A stretch of 64,000 nt of DNA, taken from positions 1 to 64,000 of the forward strand of contig CALXFT010000003.1 of the NCBI GenBank assembly GCA_944387635.1. The letters are read 5' to 3'. The notes under the pieces were generated by a model that ran no database searches, was not told the origin of the DNA, and saw nothing but the letters and a program-made list of their open reading frames with translations. This document shows positions 16,317 to 28,162 of this stretch, one piece after another. The DNA is from an uncultured Oscillospiraceae bacterium. GTDB lineage: Bacteria; Bacillota; Clostridia; Oscillospirales; Oscillospiraceae. Position numbers and translations under genes: made by a program. Numbering within the stretch: the first letter of the stretch is position 1; each line of letters starts with the position of its first letter.

Positions 16317-17048
16317 ATGAAATATAAAGTGACCCTGAACGGCCGCACCTACGAGGTGGAGGTCGAAGCGGGCAAGGCCATGATCCTGGACGAGTACGAG
16401 GCCTACGCCCCCGCTCCCGCTCCTGCCGCGGCCCCCGCGGCCCCCGCGGCCCCCGCCGCTGCTGCCGCCCCCGCTGCCGCGGCGGCTCCCGCCGTGAACG
16501 TCACCGGCGGCACCACCGTCGCCTCCCCCATGCCCGGCACCATTCTGAAGGTGGCCGTGTCCGTGGGTCAGGCCGTGAAGGAGGGCGATCTGCTGGTGGT
16601 TCTGGAGGCCATGAAGATGGAGAACGAGATCTACGCTCCCTGCTCCGGCACCGTCACCGCCCTGCCCGCGTCCAAGGGCAGCACCGTGGACACCGGCGCC
16701 GCTCTGGTGGTCATCGGCGGCACCGCCGTGGCTGCCGCTCCCGTGGCCGCCCCGGCTCCCGCTCCCGCTCCCGCCGCCGCTCCCGCTCCTGCCGCCGCTC
16801 CGGCTCCGGCTCCCGCTCCCGCGGCCACTGTGGCCGGTGAAGTGGTCGCCGCCCCCATGCCCGGCACCATTCTGAAGGTAGCCGTGTCCGTAGGTCAGGC
16901 CGTGAAGGAGGGCGATCTGCTGGTGGTTCTGGAGGCCATGAAGATGGAGAACGAGATCTTCGCCCCCAAGTCCGGCACCGTAGCCCAGATCCCCGTGACC
17001 AAGGGCAGCACCGTGGACACCGGCGCCGCTCTGGTGGTCCTGAACTGA
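16317..17048 (+). CDS. Biotin carboxyl carrier with two biotinyl domains
   Basis: A 243-residue biotin carrier for the decarboxylase. It has an N-terminal beta segment (1-30), an Ala/Pro linker, a first biotinyl domain (about 67-134) with biotin lysine 100 in EAMKMEN, a second Ala/Pro linker (136-171), and a second biotinyl domain (about 176-243) with lysine 209 in an identical EAMKMEN. The two domains are nearly identical at DNA level over about 80 bases, suggesting a recent internal duplication or gene conversion. Most decarboxylase carriers have a single biotinyl domain. Its ATG follows the preceding stop by two bases. Confidence 0.9.
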   Translation: MKYKVTLNGRTYEVEVEAGKAMILDEYEAYAPAPAPAAAPAAPAAPAAAAAPAAAAAPAVNVTGGTTVASPMPGTILKVAVSVGQAVKEGDLLVVLEAMKMENEIYAPCSGTVTALPASKGSTVDTGAALVVIGGTAVAAAPVAAPAPAPAPAAAPAPAAAPAPAPAPAATVAGEVVAAPMPGTILKVAVSVGQAVKEGDLLVVLEAMKMENEIFAPKSGTVAQIPVTKGSTVDTGAALVVLN

Positions 17049-17062
17049 TAACCCCATAAACA

Positions 17063-17098
17063 AACGCCGCGTGGAAGGAACCTTCCCCGCGGCGTTTT
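17063..17098 (+). terminator. Intrinsic terminator after oadA operon
   Basis: AACGCCGCG pairs with CGCGGCGTT and ends in TTTT, 15 bases after the biotin carrier stop. Confidence 0.85.
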
Positions 17099-17108
17099 GC
17101 GCCGCAAG

Positions 17109-17362
17109 CCCCCCTTGCCTCCCGACCGGAGGGTAAGCGAAGCGCAGCCGCGGGAGTGAATGACTGCTCAGTGGGCAGTCAAAGCCGCGACCGGGCCCGC
17201 CGCGGCGGGCAGCTGGCAAAAATCTCTGATTTTTGACTGAGAGGGGTCGGGGAGCACTTACCCTTACCTCAGCACCTCACAAGAACGTAGTGCGGCTTTG
17301 ACCTCTCAGTCACCGGCTCCTGCGTCGCCGGTGCCAGCTCTCCTTGAAAGGAGAGCCAAGGA
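17109..17362. repeat. Dispersed repeat family A, longest copy
   Basis: About 254 bases: CCTTGCCTCCCGACCGGAGG, a GCGAAGCGCAGCC segment, AGTGAATGACTGCTCAGTGG, the AAAAATC hairpin, ACTGAGAGGGGTCGGGGAGC, the core, GACCTCTCAGTCACCGG and the CCAGCTCTCC...GAGAGCCAAGG hairpin. It separates the two halves of the oad locus. Confidence 0.9.
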
Positions 17363-17477
17363 GCTTTGCCGGCCGGAGGCCGATTTTGGAAGAAACAGGA
17401 AATTCGACAAAGACGGCCCCTTCTTTTTCGGGTTCTTTGTGGATTGCTCCCAAAATCCTTTGCCGGTTAAGATTTGG

Positions 17478-17506
17478 TTTACATTTTGGTTAAAATATGG
17501 TAAAGT
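17478..17506 (+). promoter_or_regulatory. Sigma-A promoter of oadG-oadB
   Basis: TTTACA and TAAAGT with 17-base spacing, closely resembling the pckA promoter at 12844. Confidence 0.7.
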
Positions 17507-17623
17507 GTACTGGGCAGAAGTCTGTTGAATTTCAGACAATGGTCCGGAAAACCGCCTGTTCCCATGAAATTATCCGATGAACAGCCGCGGAAAAGTACTT
17601 ATTAATCATGGAGGAGGAATACC

Positions 17624-18013
17624 ATGTTTCTTTCCAACACCGTGTCCACGGACCTGAGTCTGGTGGACGCCACCGTCATTGCCGTGCTGGGCTACGCCGT
17701 CGTGTTCTTCGGCCTGATCCTGCTGATGCTGGTGGTCATGGCCATGGGCAAGGCCTTTACCGCCGCCGGCCGCCGGAATTCCGTGACGCCGGAGAAGACC
17801 GTTCCCGCTCCCGCCGCCGTTCCCGCTCCCGCCGCCGTCCCCGCCGCCGCTTCCGCGGCCCAGTCTTCCCAGGCCGCTCCGGGCAGCGCGGGGAAGATCA
17901 AGCTCCACGATGTGCCACCCAAGACCGCCGCCATGCTCATGGCCATTGTGGCCGATCAGATGGGCAAGCCCCTGAACGAGCTGCGGTTCATTTCCATCAA
18001 GGAGGTCAAGTAA
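17624..18013 (+). CDS. oadG: Oxaloacetate decarboxylase gamma subunit
   Basis: A 129-residue membrane-anchored assembly subunit. It has a short outer N-terminus, one membrane helix (about 17-43: [20 protein letters not shown]), an Ala/Pro linker, and the C-terminal tail ending [16 protein letters not shown], shared with the soluble paralogue at 16087. GGAGGAGG precedes the ATG. It is followed after one base by oadB, so the membrane part of the sodium pump forms its own transcription unit, separate from the soluble carboxyltransferase and carrier upstream. Confidence 0.88.
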   Translation: MFLSNTVSTDLSLVDATVIAVLGYAVVFFGLILLMLVVMAMGKAFTAAGRRNSVTPEKTVPAPAAVPAPAAVPAAASAAQSSQAAPGSAGKIKLHDVPPKTAAMLMAIVADQMGKPLNELRFISIKEVK

Positions 18014-18014
18014 T

Positions 18015-19229
18015 ATGAGCATCAATGTGGGCCAGATCCTTCTGGAACTGTGGCAGAGCTCCGGCTTCTACGCCATTTTCGCCAGTTTCTCCGGCGGCGG
18101 CTGGCAGAACCTGGTGATGCTGGTCATCGCCTGCGTTCTGCTGTATCTGGGCATCGTCAAGAAATTTGAGCCCCTGCTGCTGGTGGGCATTGCCTTCGGG
18201 TGCCTTCTGAGCAACCTGCCCATGGGCGGGCTGTACCATCAGGAGCTGTGGGACGCCTTCATGGACCCCTCCAGCCCGGTCTATCACAGCTACGGCCAGA
18301 TCATGCGTGACGGCGGCCTGCTGGACATCTTCTACATAGGCGTCAAGACCAGCCTGTACCCCTGCCTGATCTTCATGGGCGTGGGCGCCATGACCGATTT
18401 CGGCCCCCTGCTCAGCAACCCCAAGAGCCTGCTCCTGGGCGCGGCTGCCCAGCTGGGCGTCTTCGTGGCCTTCCTGGGCGCGGTGTGCCTGGGCTTCACC
18501 GGACCGGAGGCCGCCTCCATCGGCATCATCGGCGGCGCCGACGGCCCCACCGCCATCTTCCTGACCACCAAGCTGGCTCCCCATCTGCTGGGCGCCATTG
18601 CCGTGGCCGCCTACTCCTACATGGCCCTGATCCCCCTGATCCAGCCCCCCATTATGAACGCCCTGACCCGGCCTGAGGACCGGAGGATCCAGATGGTCCA
18701 GACCCGGGTGGTCTCCAAAACCGAGAAGATCATCTTCCCCATTCTGGTCACGGTCTTCGTGGCCCTGCTGCTGCCCGACACCGCCCCCCTGATCGGCTGC
18801 CTGATGCTGGGCAACCTGTTCAAGGAGACCGGCTGCACCGACCGGCTCAGCGACACCGCGCAGAACGCCCTGATGAACATCGTCACCATTCTGCTGTCCA
18901 CCTCCGTGGGCGCCACCATGGTGGGCTCCACCTTCCTGACCGCCAGCACCCTGAAGATTGTGGTTCTGGGCGTCATCGCCTTCGGCATCTCCACCGCCGG
19001 CGGCCTCATCGGCGGCAACGTCATGTGCCGTCTCACCGGCGGCAAGGTCAATCCCCTCATTGGCTCCGCCGGCGTGTCCGCGGTTCCCATGGCCGCCCGG
19101 GTGTCCAACGTCCAGGGCCAGAAGGCCAACCCCTCCAACTTCCTGCTCATGCACGCCATGGGTCCCAACGTGGCCGGCGTCATCGGCTCCGCCATCGCCG
19201 CGGGCTTCCTGCTCAGCGTCTTCGGCTGA
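18015..19229 (+). CDS. oadB: Oxaloacetate decarboxylase beta subunit, Na+ pump
   Basis: Multi-span membrane subunit that decarboxylates carboxybiotin and exports sodium ions. The 404-residue length fits the family, with about nine or more membrane helices. Conserved segments include the reentrant-loop motif [20 protein letters not shown] near residue 175, and [14 protein letters not shown] and [18 protein letters not shown] toward the C-terminus, where family residues bind the ion. Together with oadA, the biotin carrier and oadG, it completes a Na+-translocating decarboxylase that can energise the membrane during fermentation of four-carbon acids. Confidence 0.95.
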   Translation: MSINVGQILLELWQSSGFYAIFASFSGGGWQNLVMLVIACVLLYLGIVKKFEPLLLVGIAFGCLLSNLPMGGLYHQELWDAFMDPSSPVYHSYGQIMRDGGLLDIFYIGVKTSLYPCLIFMGVGAMTDFGPLLSNPKSLLLGAAAQLGVFVAFLGAVCLGFTGPEAASIGIIGGADGPTAIFLTTKLAPHLLGAIAVAAYSYMALIPLIQPPIMNALTRPEDRRIQMVQTRVVSKTEKIIFPILVTVFVALLLPDTAPLIGCLMLGNLFKETGCTDRLSDTAQNALMNIVTILLSTSVGATMVGSTFLTASTLKIVVLGVIAFGISTAGGLIGGNVMCRLTGGKVNPLIGSAGVSAVPMAARVSNVQGQKANPSNFLLMHAMGPNVAGVIGSAIAAGFLLSVFG

Positions 19230-19244
19230 TCCCTTTCAAGAAAC

Positions 19245-19278
19245 AACACGGCACGGGCCAAGGGTCTGTGCCGTGTTT
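19245..19278 (+). terminator. Hairpin terminator after oadB
   Basis: AACACGGCAC pairs with GTGCCGTGTT and ends in a short T tract, 15 bases past the oadB stop. Confidence 0.7.
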
Positions 19279-19340
19279 GCGAACTATTCTTGATAAGGCG
19301 AGCCAAGAAGCCCGGCGGGCGAGGGCCGGATGGGAGGATA

Positions 19341-19383
19341 TAAAAAACCGGACGCATCCACTTGGATGCGTCCGGAAATTTTA
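19341..19383. terminator. Bidirectional terminator between oadB and groL
   Basis: CCGGACGCATCC (19348-19359) pairs perfectly with GGATGCGTCCGG (19364-19375) over a four-base loop. There is a T run on the minus strand (from the A run at 19342-19347) and a shorter one on the plus strand. It probably ends groSL transcription. Confidence 0.9.
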
Positions 19384-19398
19384 TGGGTTCGCGAAGGC

Positions 19399-21323
<1,925 letters not shown>

Positions 21324-21415
21324 TTGCGATTCCTCCATACAAAAATGTATTTTCGCCGGCCGGACCCGAAGGCCCGCAGGCTCTAGACTGCGGCAAGCCG
21401 CAAATATCTACTTCT

Positions 21416-21442
21416 TTAGCACTCTTTCTTCCTGAGTGCTAA
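21416..21442. promoter_or_regulatory. CIRCE operator (HrcA binding site)
   Basis: TTAGCACTC-N9-GAGTGCTAA is an exact CIRCE inverted repeat just downstream of the groSL -10 element. It predicts HrcA repression of groSL; hrcA itself is not in this window. Confidence 0.97.
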
Positions 21443-21445
21443 TAC

Positions 21446-21474
21446 ATAATACTCCACCTGGAGGAAAAAAGCAA
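21446..21474 (-). promoter_or_regulatory. Sigma-A promoter of groSL
   Basis: On the minus strand TTGCTT and TATTAT are 17 bases apart, immediately upstream of CIRCE, so HrcA would cover the transcription start. Confidence 0.88.
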
Positions 21475-21567
21475 GAGGGAAAAAAGAAAAAACCGTAAAT
21501 AATTTATTAACGGGGCCTCCCGGCCCCTTCTGCCGATGCCCTTCGCTTACCCCAGGGAGCGCGGCAG

Positions 21568-21597
21568 GAGGCAGAGGCCGCATTTGGCCTCTGCCTC
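21568..21597. terminator. Hairpin with GAGGCAGAGGC stem downstream of YesL-like gene
   Basis: GAGGCAGAGGCC pairs with GGCCTCTGCCTC around GCATTT. Neither side has a clear T run, so its terminator role for the minus-strand gene is uncertain. Together with the GC-rich hairpin near 21513 it is all that is visible between 21475 and 21683. Confidence 0.5.
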
Positions 21598-21683
21598 AGA
21601 GAATTCGCGAAAGGAACCGGCCGCGGGCCTTCTGGGGTGTCCAGGCGGTTATACCGCTTCCCCCTCCTGAGGCTCCGTCCCGG

Positions 21684-22298
21684 TCATAAGGGGGTGAAGA
21701 CCGGCTTGAGCATCCGGGCGATGAGATAGGCTGAGGCGGCGTAGTACAGGAAAAGCCACAGAACGCTGATCTGCAGGAACAGGTACGTGTTCAGGACCAG
21801 CAGGGCCAGGGGCAGCAGGTTGAGTATGCCGATGGCAATGGAACGGGGCAGATAGGCGATGCTCAAGAGCATGGCGTTCTTGAAGGTGGGCAGGAGCTTG
21901 TTTTCAAACTGGCTCAGCAGGGGGAAGACGTAGCCGTAGACCAGGACCCCCAGGAAAAGCAGCACCAGCACCGGAATGCGCAGCAGGGACAGTCCCCCGG
22001 AATGCTGGGACAGGAGCAGCAGATCCAGCAGGCCCATGGCGAAGAACAGCAAAAACAGCAGCCAGGCGATCACGCCCTGGCGCAGATTCTCCCGGAAGGC
22101 CCGGAAGAAGGGACGAACCACCCCCTCCTCCCGGTCGGTACCCAGGCGGAAGCACACGGTGTACATGGCCGCGCTGGCCGGACCCACCGTCACCACGGGC
22201 AAACAGCACAGCAGGAACAGGCAGTTCAGCACCATCAGGTCAAAGACCCGGCTCAGGGCCTGCATGACTTTGGAATCGGGGGAAAAAACGGATTGCAT
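21684..22298 (-). CDS. YesL family (DUF624) membrane protein
   Basis: A 204-residue integral membrane protein with about five helices. It carries the family N-terminal pattern, in which a hydrophobic helix LMVLNCLFLLCCLPVVTVGPASAAMYTVC leads into RPFFRAFRENLRQGVIAWLLF. YesL proteins are found beside polysaccharide uptake and degradation genes and their role is not established. Here it stands alone with its own promoter, between groSL and argG. GGGAG lies upstream of the ATG. Confidence 0.85.
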   Translation of the reverse strand: MQSVFSPDSKVMQALSRVFDLMVLNCLFLLCCLPVVTVGPASAAMYTVCFRLGTDREEGVVRPFFRAFRENLRQGVIAWLLFLLFFAMGLLDLLLLSQHSGGLSLLRIPVLVLLFLGVLVYGYVFPLLSQFENKLLPTFKNAMLLSIAYLPRSIAIGILNLLPLALLVLNTYLFLQISVLWLFLYYAASAYLIARMLKPVFTPL

Positions 22299-22356
22299 AA
22301 AATCACTCCCGGGGTCTCGCTTTTTAAGTATGGCGATGGTATAATATGGTGTATTC

Positions 22357-22385
22357 AGTATACTTCATCGGAGCGAAGATTGCAA
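22357..22385 (-). promoter_or_regulatory. Sigma-A promoter of the YesL-like gene
   Basis: Minus-strand TTGCAA and TATACT with 17-base spacing, about 60 bases upstream of the start codon. Confidence 0.65.
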
Positions 22386-22515
22386 CATCATGGAAAAGTT
22401 CTTTTCCGGGAAGCGGGGCCGTGGTAATATTTACCGGTTCCGGCGCTTCGAAAGCGGCCCGGGGCGGTCAAAGTGCCTAATTTCCCGGAATGTGGAAGAA
22501 TATTCACTCTTACCC

Positions 22516-22544
22516 TTGACATTTCCGGGACGGAAGGGTATAAT
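22516..22544 (+). promoter_or_regulatory. Consensus sigma-A promoter of argG
   Basis: TTGACA and TATAAT, both perfect, with 17-base spacing. This drives argG and perhaps argHF. Confidence 0.95.
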
Positions 22545-22568
22545 CCTGTATTATTACTCACGAACAAC

Positions 22569-22582
22569 GAATATTATTCATT
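22569..22582. promoter_or_regulatory. Possible ArgR (AhrC) half-sites flanking the argG promoter
   Basis: GAATATTATTCATT lies in the argG leader, and a related GAATATTCAC lies at 22498-22507, just upstream of the -35. Both resemble AT-rich ARG boxes (TGAATAattATTCA type). The match is partial, but the placement around an arginine-pathway promoter is suggestive. Confidence 0.35.
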
Positions 22583-22595
22583 TGGAGGCATGATT

Positions 22596-23819
<1,224 letters not shown>

Positions 23820-23834
23820 AAATAACGGAATCTC

Positions 23835-23999
23835 CACCCCGCCTCCCGCCCAAGCGGGAGGCGAAACGCCTCCCCTACGATGTGACGCACGCCCCTTGTA
23901 GGGGACGGGTTTCCCGTCCCGATAAACGGGTTTCCCGTCCCGAATGCGGGTTTCCTTTCCCGTCGGTGCGGAAAAGCGGGAGGCGGAACGCCTTCCCTA
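23835..23999. repeat. Repeat-rich spacer between argG and argH
   Basis: A GCCTCCCGCCC...GGGAGGC hairpin opens the region. Three tandem units based on CGGGTTTCCCGTCCCG follow at about 23907-23962, and a second CGGGAGGCGGAACGCC copy closes it. The units are 20-21 bases and imperfect. No coding potential is seen; it may be a recombination-prone or transcription-attenuating spacer. Confidence 0.7.
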
Positions 24000-24049
24000 C
24001 AGCTACAGCAAATATTCAACCATCCAAAAAACAGCGAGGTATATCTTTT

Positions 24050-25438
24050 ATGGCAAAGATGTGGGCCGGACGGACGGCCGGGGCGGTCGACCCCGTTGCG
24101 GATGACTTCAATTCCTCCATCCGCTTCGACTGTAGGATGTATCAGCAGGACATCACCGGCTCCATGGCCCATGCCGCCATGCTGGGCGCCCAGGGGATTC
24201 TTACGGCCCGGGAGGCGGAACAGCTCATCGACGGGCTTCAGGGAATCCTGGAGGATCTGAACAGCGGGTCCCTGGCCTTTGACATGGGCTGCGAGGACAT
24301 CCATATGTTCATCGAGCAGGTCCTGACCCAGCGTCTGGGGGACCTGGGCAAGAAGCTCCACACCGCCCGCAGCCGCAACGACCAGGTGGCTCTGGACCTG
24401 CGGCTGTACCTGCGGGAGCAGATCGACCAGATCCGGGACCTGGTCTGTCAGGTGATTCGGGCTCTGGCGGACCAGACGGAGGGGGCCGGGGACGCGATTA
24501 TGCCCGGCTACACCCATTTGCAGCGGGCGCAGCCTGTGCTCCTGGGCCACCACCTTATGGCCTATGCCATGATGCTCCTGCGGGACCTGGAGCGGCTGTC
24601 CGACTGCCGCCGGCGGATGAACCGGTCTCCCATTGGCGCCTGCGCCCTGGCGGGCACCACTTACAACACGGACCGCCGGTACGAGGCGCAGAGGCTGGGC
24701 TTCGACGGGATCTGCCGCAACTCCATGGACGCGGTGTCCGACCGGGACTTCTGCCTGGAGCTTATGAGCGGCCTGTCCATCCTCATGATGCACCTGAGCC
24801 GGTTCTCCGAGGAGCTGATCCTGTGGTCCAGCTGGGAATTCCAGTTTGTGGAGCTCTCCGACGCCTACACCACCGGCTCCTCCATCATGCCCCAGAAGAA
24901 GAACCCGGACATGGCCGAGCTGGTCCGGGGCAAGACCGGCCGGGTCTACGGGGACCTGATGGCCCTGCTGACCACCCTGAAGGGCCTGCCCCTGGCCTAC
25001 AACAAGGACATGCAGGAGGACAAGGAGGCGGTCTTCGACGCCGTGGACACGGTGAAGATGTGCCTGCAGGTCTTCGCCCCCATGGTGGCCACCATGAAGG
25101 TCAAGCCCGAGAATATGAAAAAGGCCGCCCAGGGCGGTTTCATCAACGCCACGGACCTGGCCGACTACCTGGTGAAGAAGGGCCTGCCCTTCCGCAGCGC
25201 CTACAAGATCTCCGGCCAGATTGTGGCCCATTGCATTGCCCAGGGCCAGGTCCTGGAGACCCTGCCCCTGGAGGTCTACCGGAGCTACAGCGACCTGTTC
25301 GACGAGGCTCTGTACCAGGACATCGACCTGACCGCCTGCGTCCGGAAGCGGGTCAGCGAAGGCGGCACGTCCCCGGCTTCCGTGGAGGCCCAGCTGGCCT
25401 GGGTCCGTCAGCGGCTTGAGAAGGAGGAAAACCCATGA
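24050..25438 (+). CDS. argH: Argininosuccinate lyase
   Basis: Splits argininosuccinate into arginine and fumarate. The 462-residue chain begins [20 protein letters not shown] and shows conserved [13 protein letters not shown] near residue 105, [12 protein letters not shown] near 152, and the superfamily signature [16 protein letters not shown] near 275. ATG 24050 is used because the family starts here; the ribosome binding site (GAGGT) is weak. Its stop overlaps the argF start (ATGA), so the two are translationally coupled. Confidence 0.97.
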   Translation: MAKMWAGRTAGAVDPVADDFNSSIRFDCRMYQQDITGSMAHAAMLGAQGILTAREAEQLIDGLQGILEDLNSGSLAFDMGCEDIHMFIEQVLTQRLGDLGKKLHTARSRNDQVALDLRLYLREQIDQIRDLVCQVIRALADQTEGAGDAIMPGYTHLQRAQPVLLGHHLMAYAMMLLRDLERLSDCRRRMNRSPIGACALAGTTYNTDRRYEAQRLGFDGICRNSMDAVSDRDFCLELMSGLSILMMHLSRFSEELILWSSWEFQFVELSDAYTTGSSIMPQKKNPDMAELVRGKTGRVYGDLMALLTTLKGLPLAYNKDMQEDKEAVFDAVDTVKMCLQVFAPMVATMKVKPENMKKAAQGGFINATDLADYLVKKGLPFRSAYKISGQIVAHCIAQGQVLETLPLEVYRSYSDLFDEALYQDIDLTACVRKRVSEGGTSPASVEAQLAWVRQRLEKEENP

Positions 25439-26418
25439 ATCTGAAAGGCAAGAGCTTTCTGACCCTGCTGGACTTCACCCCCCAGGAGATCGCCGGTCTG
25501 CTTGACCTGGCGGCGGAGCTGAAGCGGCAGAAGAAGGAACGCATTCCCCACCGGCTCCAGGAGGGCAAGAACATCGCCCTGCTCTTTGAGAAGGACTCCA
25601 CCCGGACCCGCTGCGCCTTCGAGGTGGCGGGCCACGATCTGGGCATGGGGGTGACTTACCTGGGACCCACCGGCTCCCAGATGGGCAAGAAGGAGTCCAT
25701 CGCCGACACGGCCCGGGTTCTGGGCCGGATGTATGACGGCATCGAGTACCGGGGCTATGACCAGTCCATTGTGGAGGATCTGGCCAAACACGCCGGGGTC
25801 CCGGTGTGGAACGGCCTGACCAACCAGTTCCACCCCACCCAGATTCTGGCGGACTTCCTGACCATCCGGGAGCACTTCGGAGATCTGAAGGGCAAAAAGC
25901 TGGTGTACATGGGCGACGCCCGGTACAACATGGGCAACTCTCTCATGATCGGCTGCGCCAAGATGGGCATGGACTTCGTGGCCTGCGCCCCGAGCAAGTA
26001 CTTCCCTCACCCGTCCCTGGTGAAAAAGGCCCTTTCCGCCGCCAAGGAAAGCGGAGGCAGCGTGTCCTTCGTCACGGACCCCATGGAGGCCGTCCCCGGC
26101 GCCCATGTGATCTACACCGACGTGTGGGTGTCCATGGGCGAGGCTGAGGAAGTGTGGCAGGAGCGGATCAGGGATCTGCGGCCCTACCAGGTGACCATGG
26201 CGCTTATGGACCGGGCGGGGGAGCAGTGCCGGTTCATGCACTGCCTGCCGGCCTTCCACGACCTGAACACCACCATCGGCCGGGACATCCACGAGAAATT
26301 CGGCCTGGAGGCCATGGAAGTCACCGACGAGGTCTTCGAAAGCAGCCGCTCCATCGTCTTCGACGAGGCGGAGAACCGGATGCACACCATCAAAGCTGTG
26401 ATGGCAGCAACGCTTTAA
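25435..26418 (+). CDS. argF: Ornithine carbamoyltransferase
   Basis: Makes citrulline from ornithine and carbamoyl phosphate. The 327-residue protein has the carbamoyl-phosphate motif STRTRCAFE near residue 54, [15 protein letters not shown] near 125, and the ornithine-side motifs DVWVSMGE and [16 protein letters not shown] precedes the ATG, which overlaps the argH stop by four bases. With argG and argH it completes ornithine-to-arginine synthesis. A strong terminator follows. Confidence 0.97.
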   Translation: MNLKGKSFLTLLDFTPQEIAGLLDLAAELKRQKKERIPHRLQEGKNIALLFEKDSTRTRCAFEVAGHDLGMGVTYLGPTGSQMGKKESIADTARVLGRMYDGIEYRGYDQSIVEDLAKHAGVPVWNGLTNQFHPTQILADFLTIREHFGDLKGKKLVYMGDARYNMGNSLMIGCAKMGMDFVACAPSKYFPHPSLVKKALSAAKESGGSVSFVTDPMEAVPGAHVIYTDVWVSMGEAEEVWQERIRDLRPYQVTMALMDRAGEQCRFMHCLPAFHDLNTTIGRDIHEKFGLEAMEVTDEVFESSRSIVFDEAENRMHTIKAVMAATL

Positions 26419-26424
26419 AATACG

Positions 26425-26453
26425 AAAAAGCCCGCCGCGACGGCGGGCTTTTC
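26425..26453. terminator. Bidirectional terminator after argF
   Basis: AAAAGCCCGCCG pairs with CGGCGGGCTTTT around CGA. T runs on both strands allow it to serve argF and the converging aldehyde dehydrogenase gene. Confidence 0.9.
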
Positions 26454-26467
26454 CATATATATGAGCG

Positions 26468-26552
26468 CCCCTTGGCTCTCCTTCCAGGAGAGCTGGCGCC
26501 GCTGACGCAGGAAGCGGTGACTGAGAGGTCTTGCCGCGCCGCGTTCTTGCAA
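26468..26552. repeat. Family A half copy
   Basis: CCTTGGCTCTCC...GGAGAGCTGGCG through GCGGTGACTGAGAGGTC to GCGCCGCGTTCTTGC. Only the left half and part of the core are present, ending ten bases before the aldehyde dehydrogenase stop. Confidence 0.8.
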
Positions 26553-26561
26553 GCCGCCGGG

Positions 26562-27941
26562 TCATCGCAGGATTTTGCGGATCAGGGTGTCGTAGTGGGG
26601 GTCGTAGGGCTGGTAGCGCATGGGCAGGTCGGGGCGGGATTTTTTCTCCAGAATCCCTTTGCAGTGGCTGAAGGTCTCCAGACTGGCCTTGCCGTGGTAG
26701 GCGCCCATGCCGCTTTCCCCCACGCCGCCAAAGGGCAGATGGCTGGAGGCCAGATGGACCACGCAGTCGTTGACGCAGCCGCCGCCGAAGACGCACCGGT
26801 CCGTCACCAGCCGGACGGCCTTCCGGTCCCTGGCGAACAGATACAGGGCCAGGGGGGAGGGGCGGCTGTTCACGGTCCGGATGACTTCCTCCAGGTCCTC
26901 ATAGGTCATGATGGGCAGCACCGGGCCGAAGATCTCCTCCCCCATCACCGGGTCCTCCCAGCCCACCCCGTCCAGAAGGGTGGGTTCGATCTTCAGCCGG
27001 TCCGGGTCAGACCCGCCGCCGAAGACCGTCTTCTCCCGGTCGATCAGGGAAACCACCCGGTCGAAGTGCTTGCGGCTGACCATCCGGCCCCAGGCGTCGC
27101 TGTGCAGAGGGTCCGGACCGTACTGGAGGCGGATCTGCCGGATCAGCTGTTCCACCAGTTCCCCTTTCACCGAGCTGTGGCACAGGATGTAGTCCGGGGC
27201 CACGCAGGTCTGGCCGCAGTTGAGGAGCTTGCCGAAGACGATCCGCCGGGCCGCCAGGGAGAGGTCCGCGCTCTGGTGGACGATGCAGGGGCTTTTGCCC
27301 CCCAGCTCCAGGGTCACGGGGGTCAGATGCCGGGCCGCCTTCTGAAGGACCAGCTGGCCCACGGCCCGGCTGCCGGTGAAGAAGATGTGGTCGAACCGCT
27401 CCTCCAGCAGGCAGGCGTTCTCCTGCCGCCCGCCCAGGACCACCGCCGCGTGCTCCCGGGGGAACACGGAGCCCACCAGGGTCTTCAGGGCCTGGGCCGT
27501 GGCGGGGGCGTAGGCGCTGGGCTTGACAATGGCCGTATTCCCCGCTGCCAGAGCCGCCGCCAGGGGCTCCAGGGTCAGCAGCACCGGGTAGTTCCAGGGG
27601 CTCATGATCAAACACAGGCCGTAGGGGCTCCACTTCCGGAAGCTGCGGCCCCGGAACTGGCTCAGGGGGGTGGGGACGGTCTTCTCCCGGGCGAAGGCCC
27701 CCACATGGCGGCTCAGATACCGGATTTCGCTGAGGCACAGGCCGATTTCGCAGAAGTAGCTCTCCTGGGCGGGCTTGCCCAGATCCTCGTACAGAGCCTG
27801 GGACAGAAGGTCCTGGCTCTTCTCCAGGGCGCCGTAAAGCCTGCCCAGAGCCTGCCGCCGGAAATCCGGGTCCAGGGTTGCCCCTGCGGCGAAAAACTCC
27901 CGCTGACACCTGCAAAGCTCCGCAATCTGATCTTGGTCCAT
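26562..27941 (-). CDS. NAD(P)-dependent aldehyde dehydrogenase (class 3-like)
   Basis: Oxidises an aldehyde to its acid (or the reverse activated step). At 459 residues and lacking the long N-terminal extension of other classes, it resembles class 3/YwdH-type enzymes. Motifs: SPWNYPVLLTLEPLAAALAAGN near residue 110, GKxxAYAP coenzyme region, FTGSRAVGQLV, catalytic glutamate in LELGGKSP, and catalytic cysteine in NCGQTCVAPDY. The C-terminus HLPFGGVGESGMGAYHGK is typical. It has its own near-consensus promoter. The physiological aldehyde is not indicated by neighbours. Confidence 0.93.
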   Translation of the reverse strand: MDQDQIAELCRCQREFFAAGATLDPDFRRQALGRLYGALEKSQDLLSQALYEDLGKPAQESYFCEIGLCLSEIRYLSRHVGAFAREKTVPTPLSQFRGRSFRKWSPYGLCLIMSPWNYPVLLTLEPLAAALAAGNTAIVKPSAYAPATAQALKTLVGSVFPREHAAVVLGGRQENACLLEERFDHIFFTGSRAVGQLVLQKAARHLTPVTLELGGKSPCIVHQSADLSLAARRIVFGKLLNCGQTCVAPDYILCHSSVKGELVEQLIRQIRLQYGPDPLHSDAWGRMVSRKHFDRVVSLIDREKTVFGGGSDPDRLKIEPTLLDGVGWEDPVMGEEIFGPVLPIMTYEDLEEVIRTVNSRPSPLALYLFARDRKAVRLVTDRCVFGGGCVNDCVVHLASSHLPFGGVGESGMGAYHGKASLETFSHCKGILEKKSRPDLPMRYQPYDPHYDTLIRKILR

Positions 27942-27967
27942 GGTGATCCCTGCCTTTCATTGGGGAG

Positions 27968-27996
27968 AGTATAGCCAAAAATCCCCGAAAAGTCAA
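27968..27996 (-). promoter_or_regulatory. Sigma-A promoter of the aldehyde dehydrogenase gene
   Basis: Minus-strand TTGACT and TATACT with 17-base spacing, about 30 bases upstream of the ATG. Confidence 0.88.
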
Positions 27997-28162
27997 CGCG
28001 GCGGGGAAAAAAACGCCGCATCACAGAAAGTTCTTAAAAATTTCAGAATGGATTCAGGAAATGCTGATATGATAGGATAGAGAAAAAACAGGGAAAGCCG
28101 CACCCGTGGCGGATTTCCGTTTATCCATCTGATTTATTACCGATTTTACCGGGGGCGATTTT

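Noticed and set aside
23907..23962. CRISPR-like array
   Set aside because: The units are contiguous, imperfect and lack spacers, and no cas genes are present.
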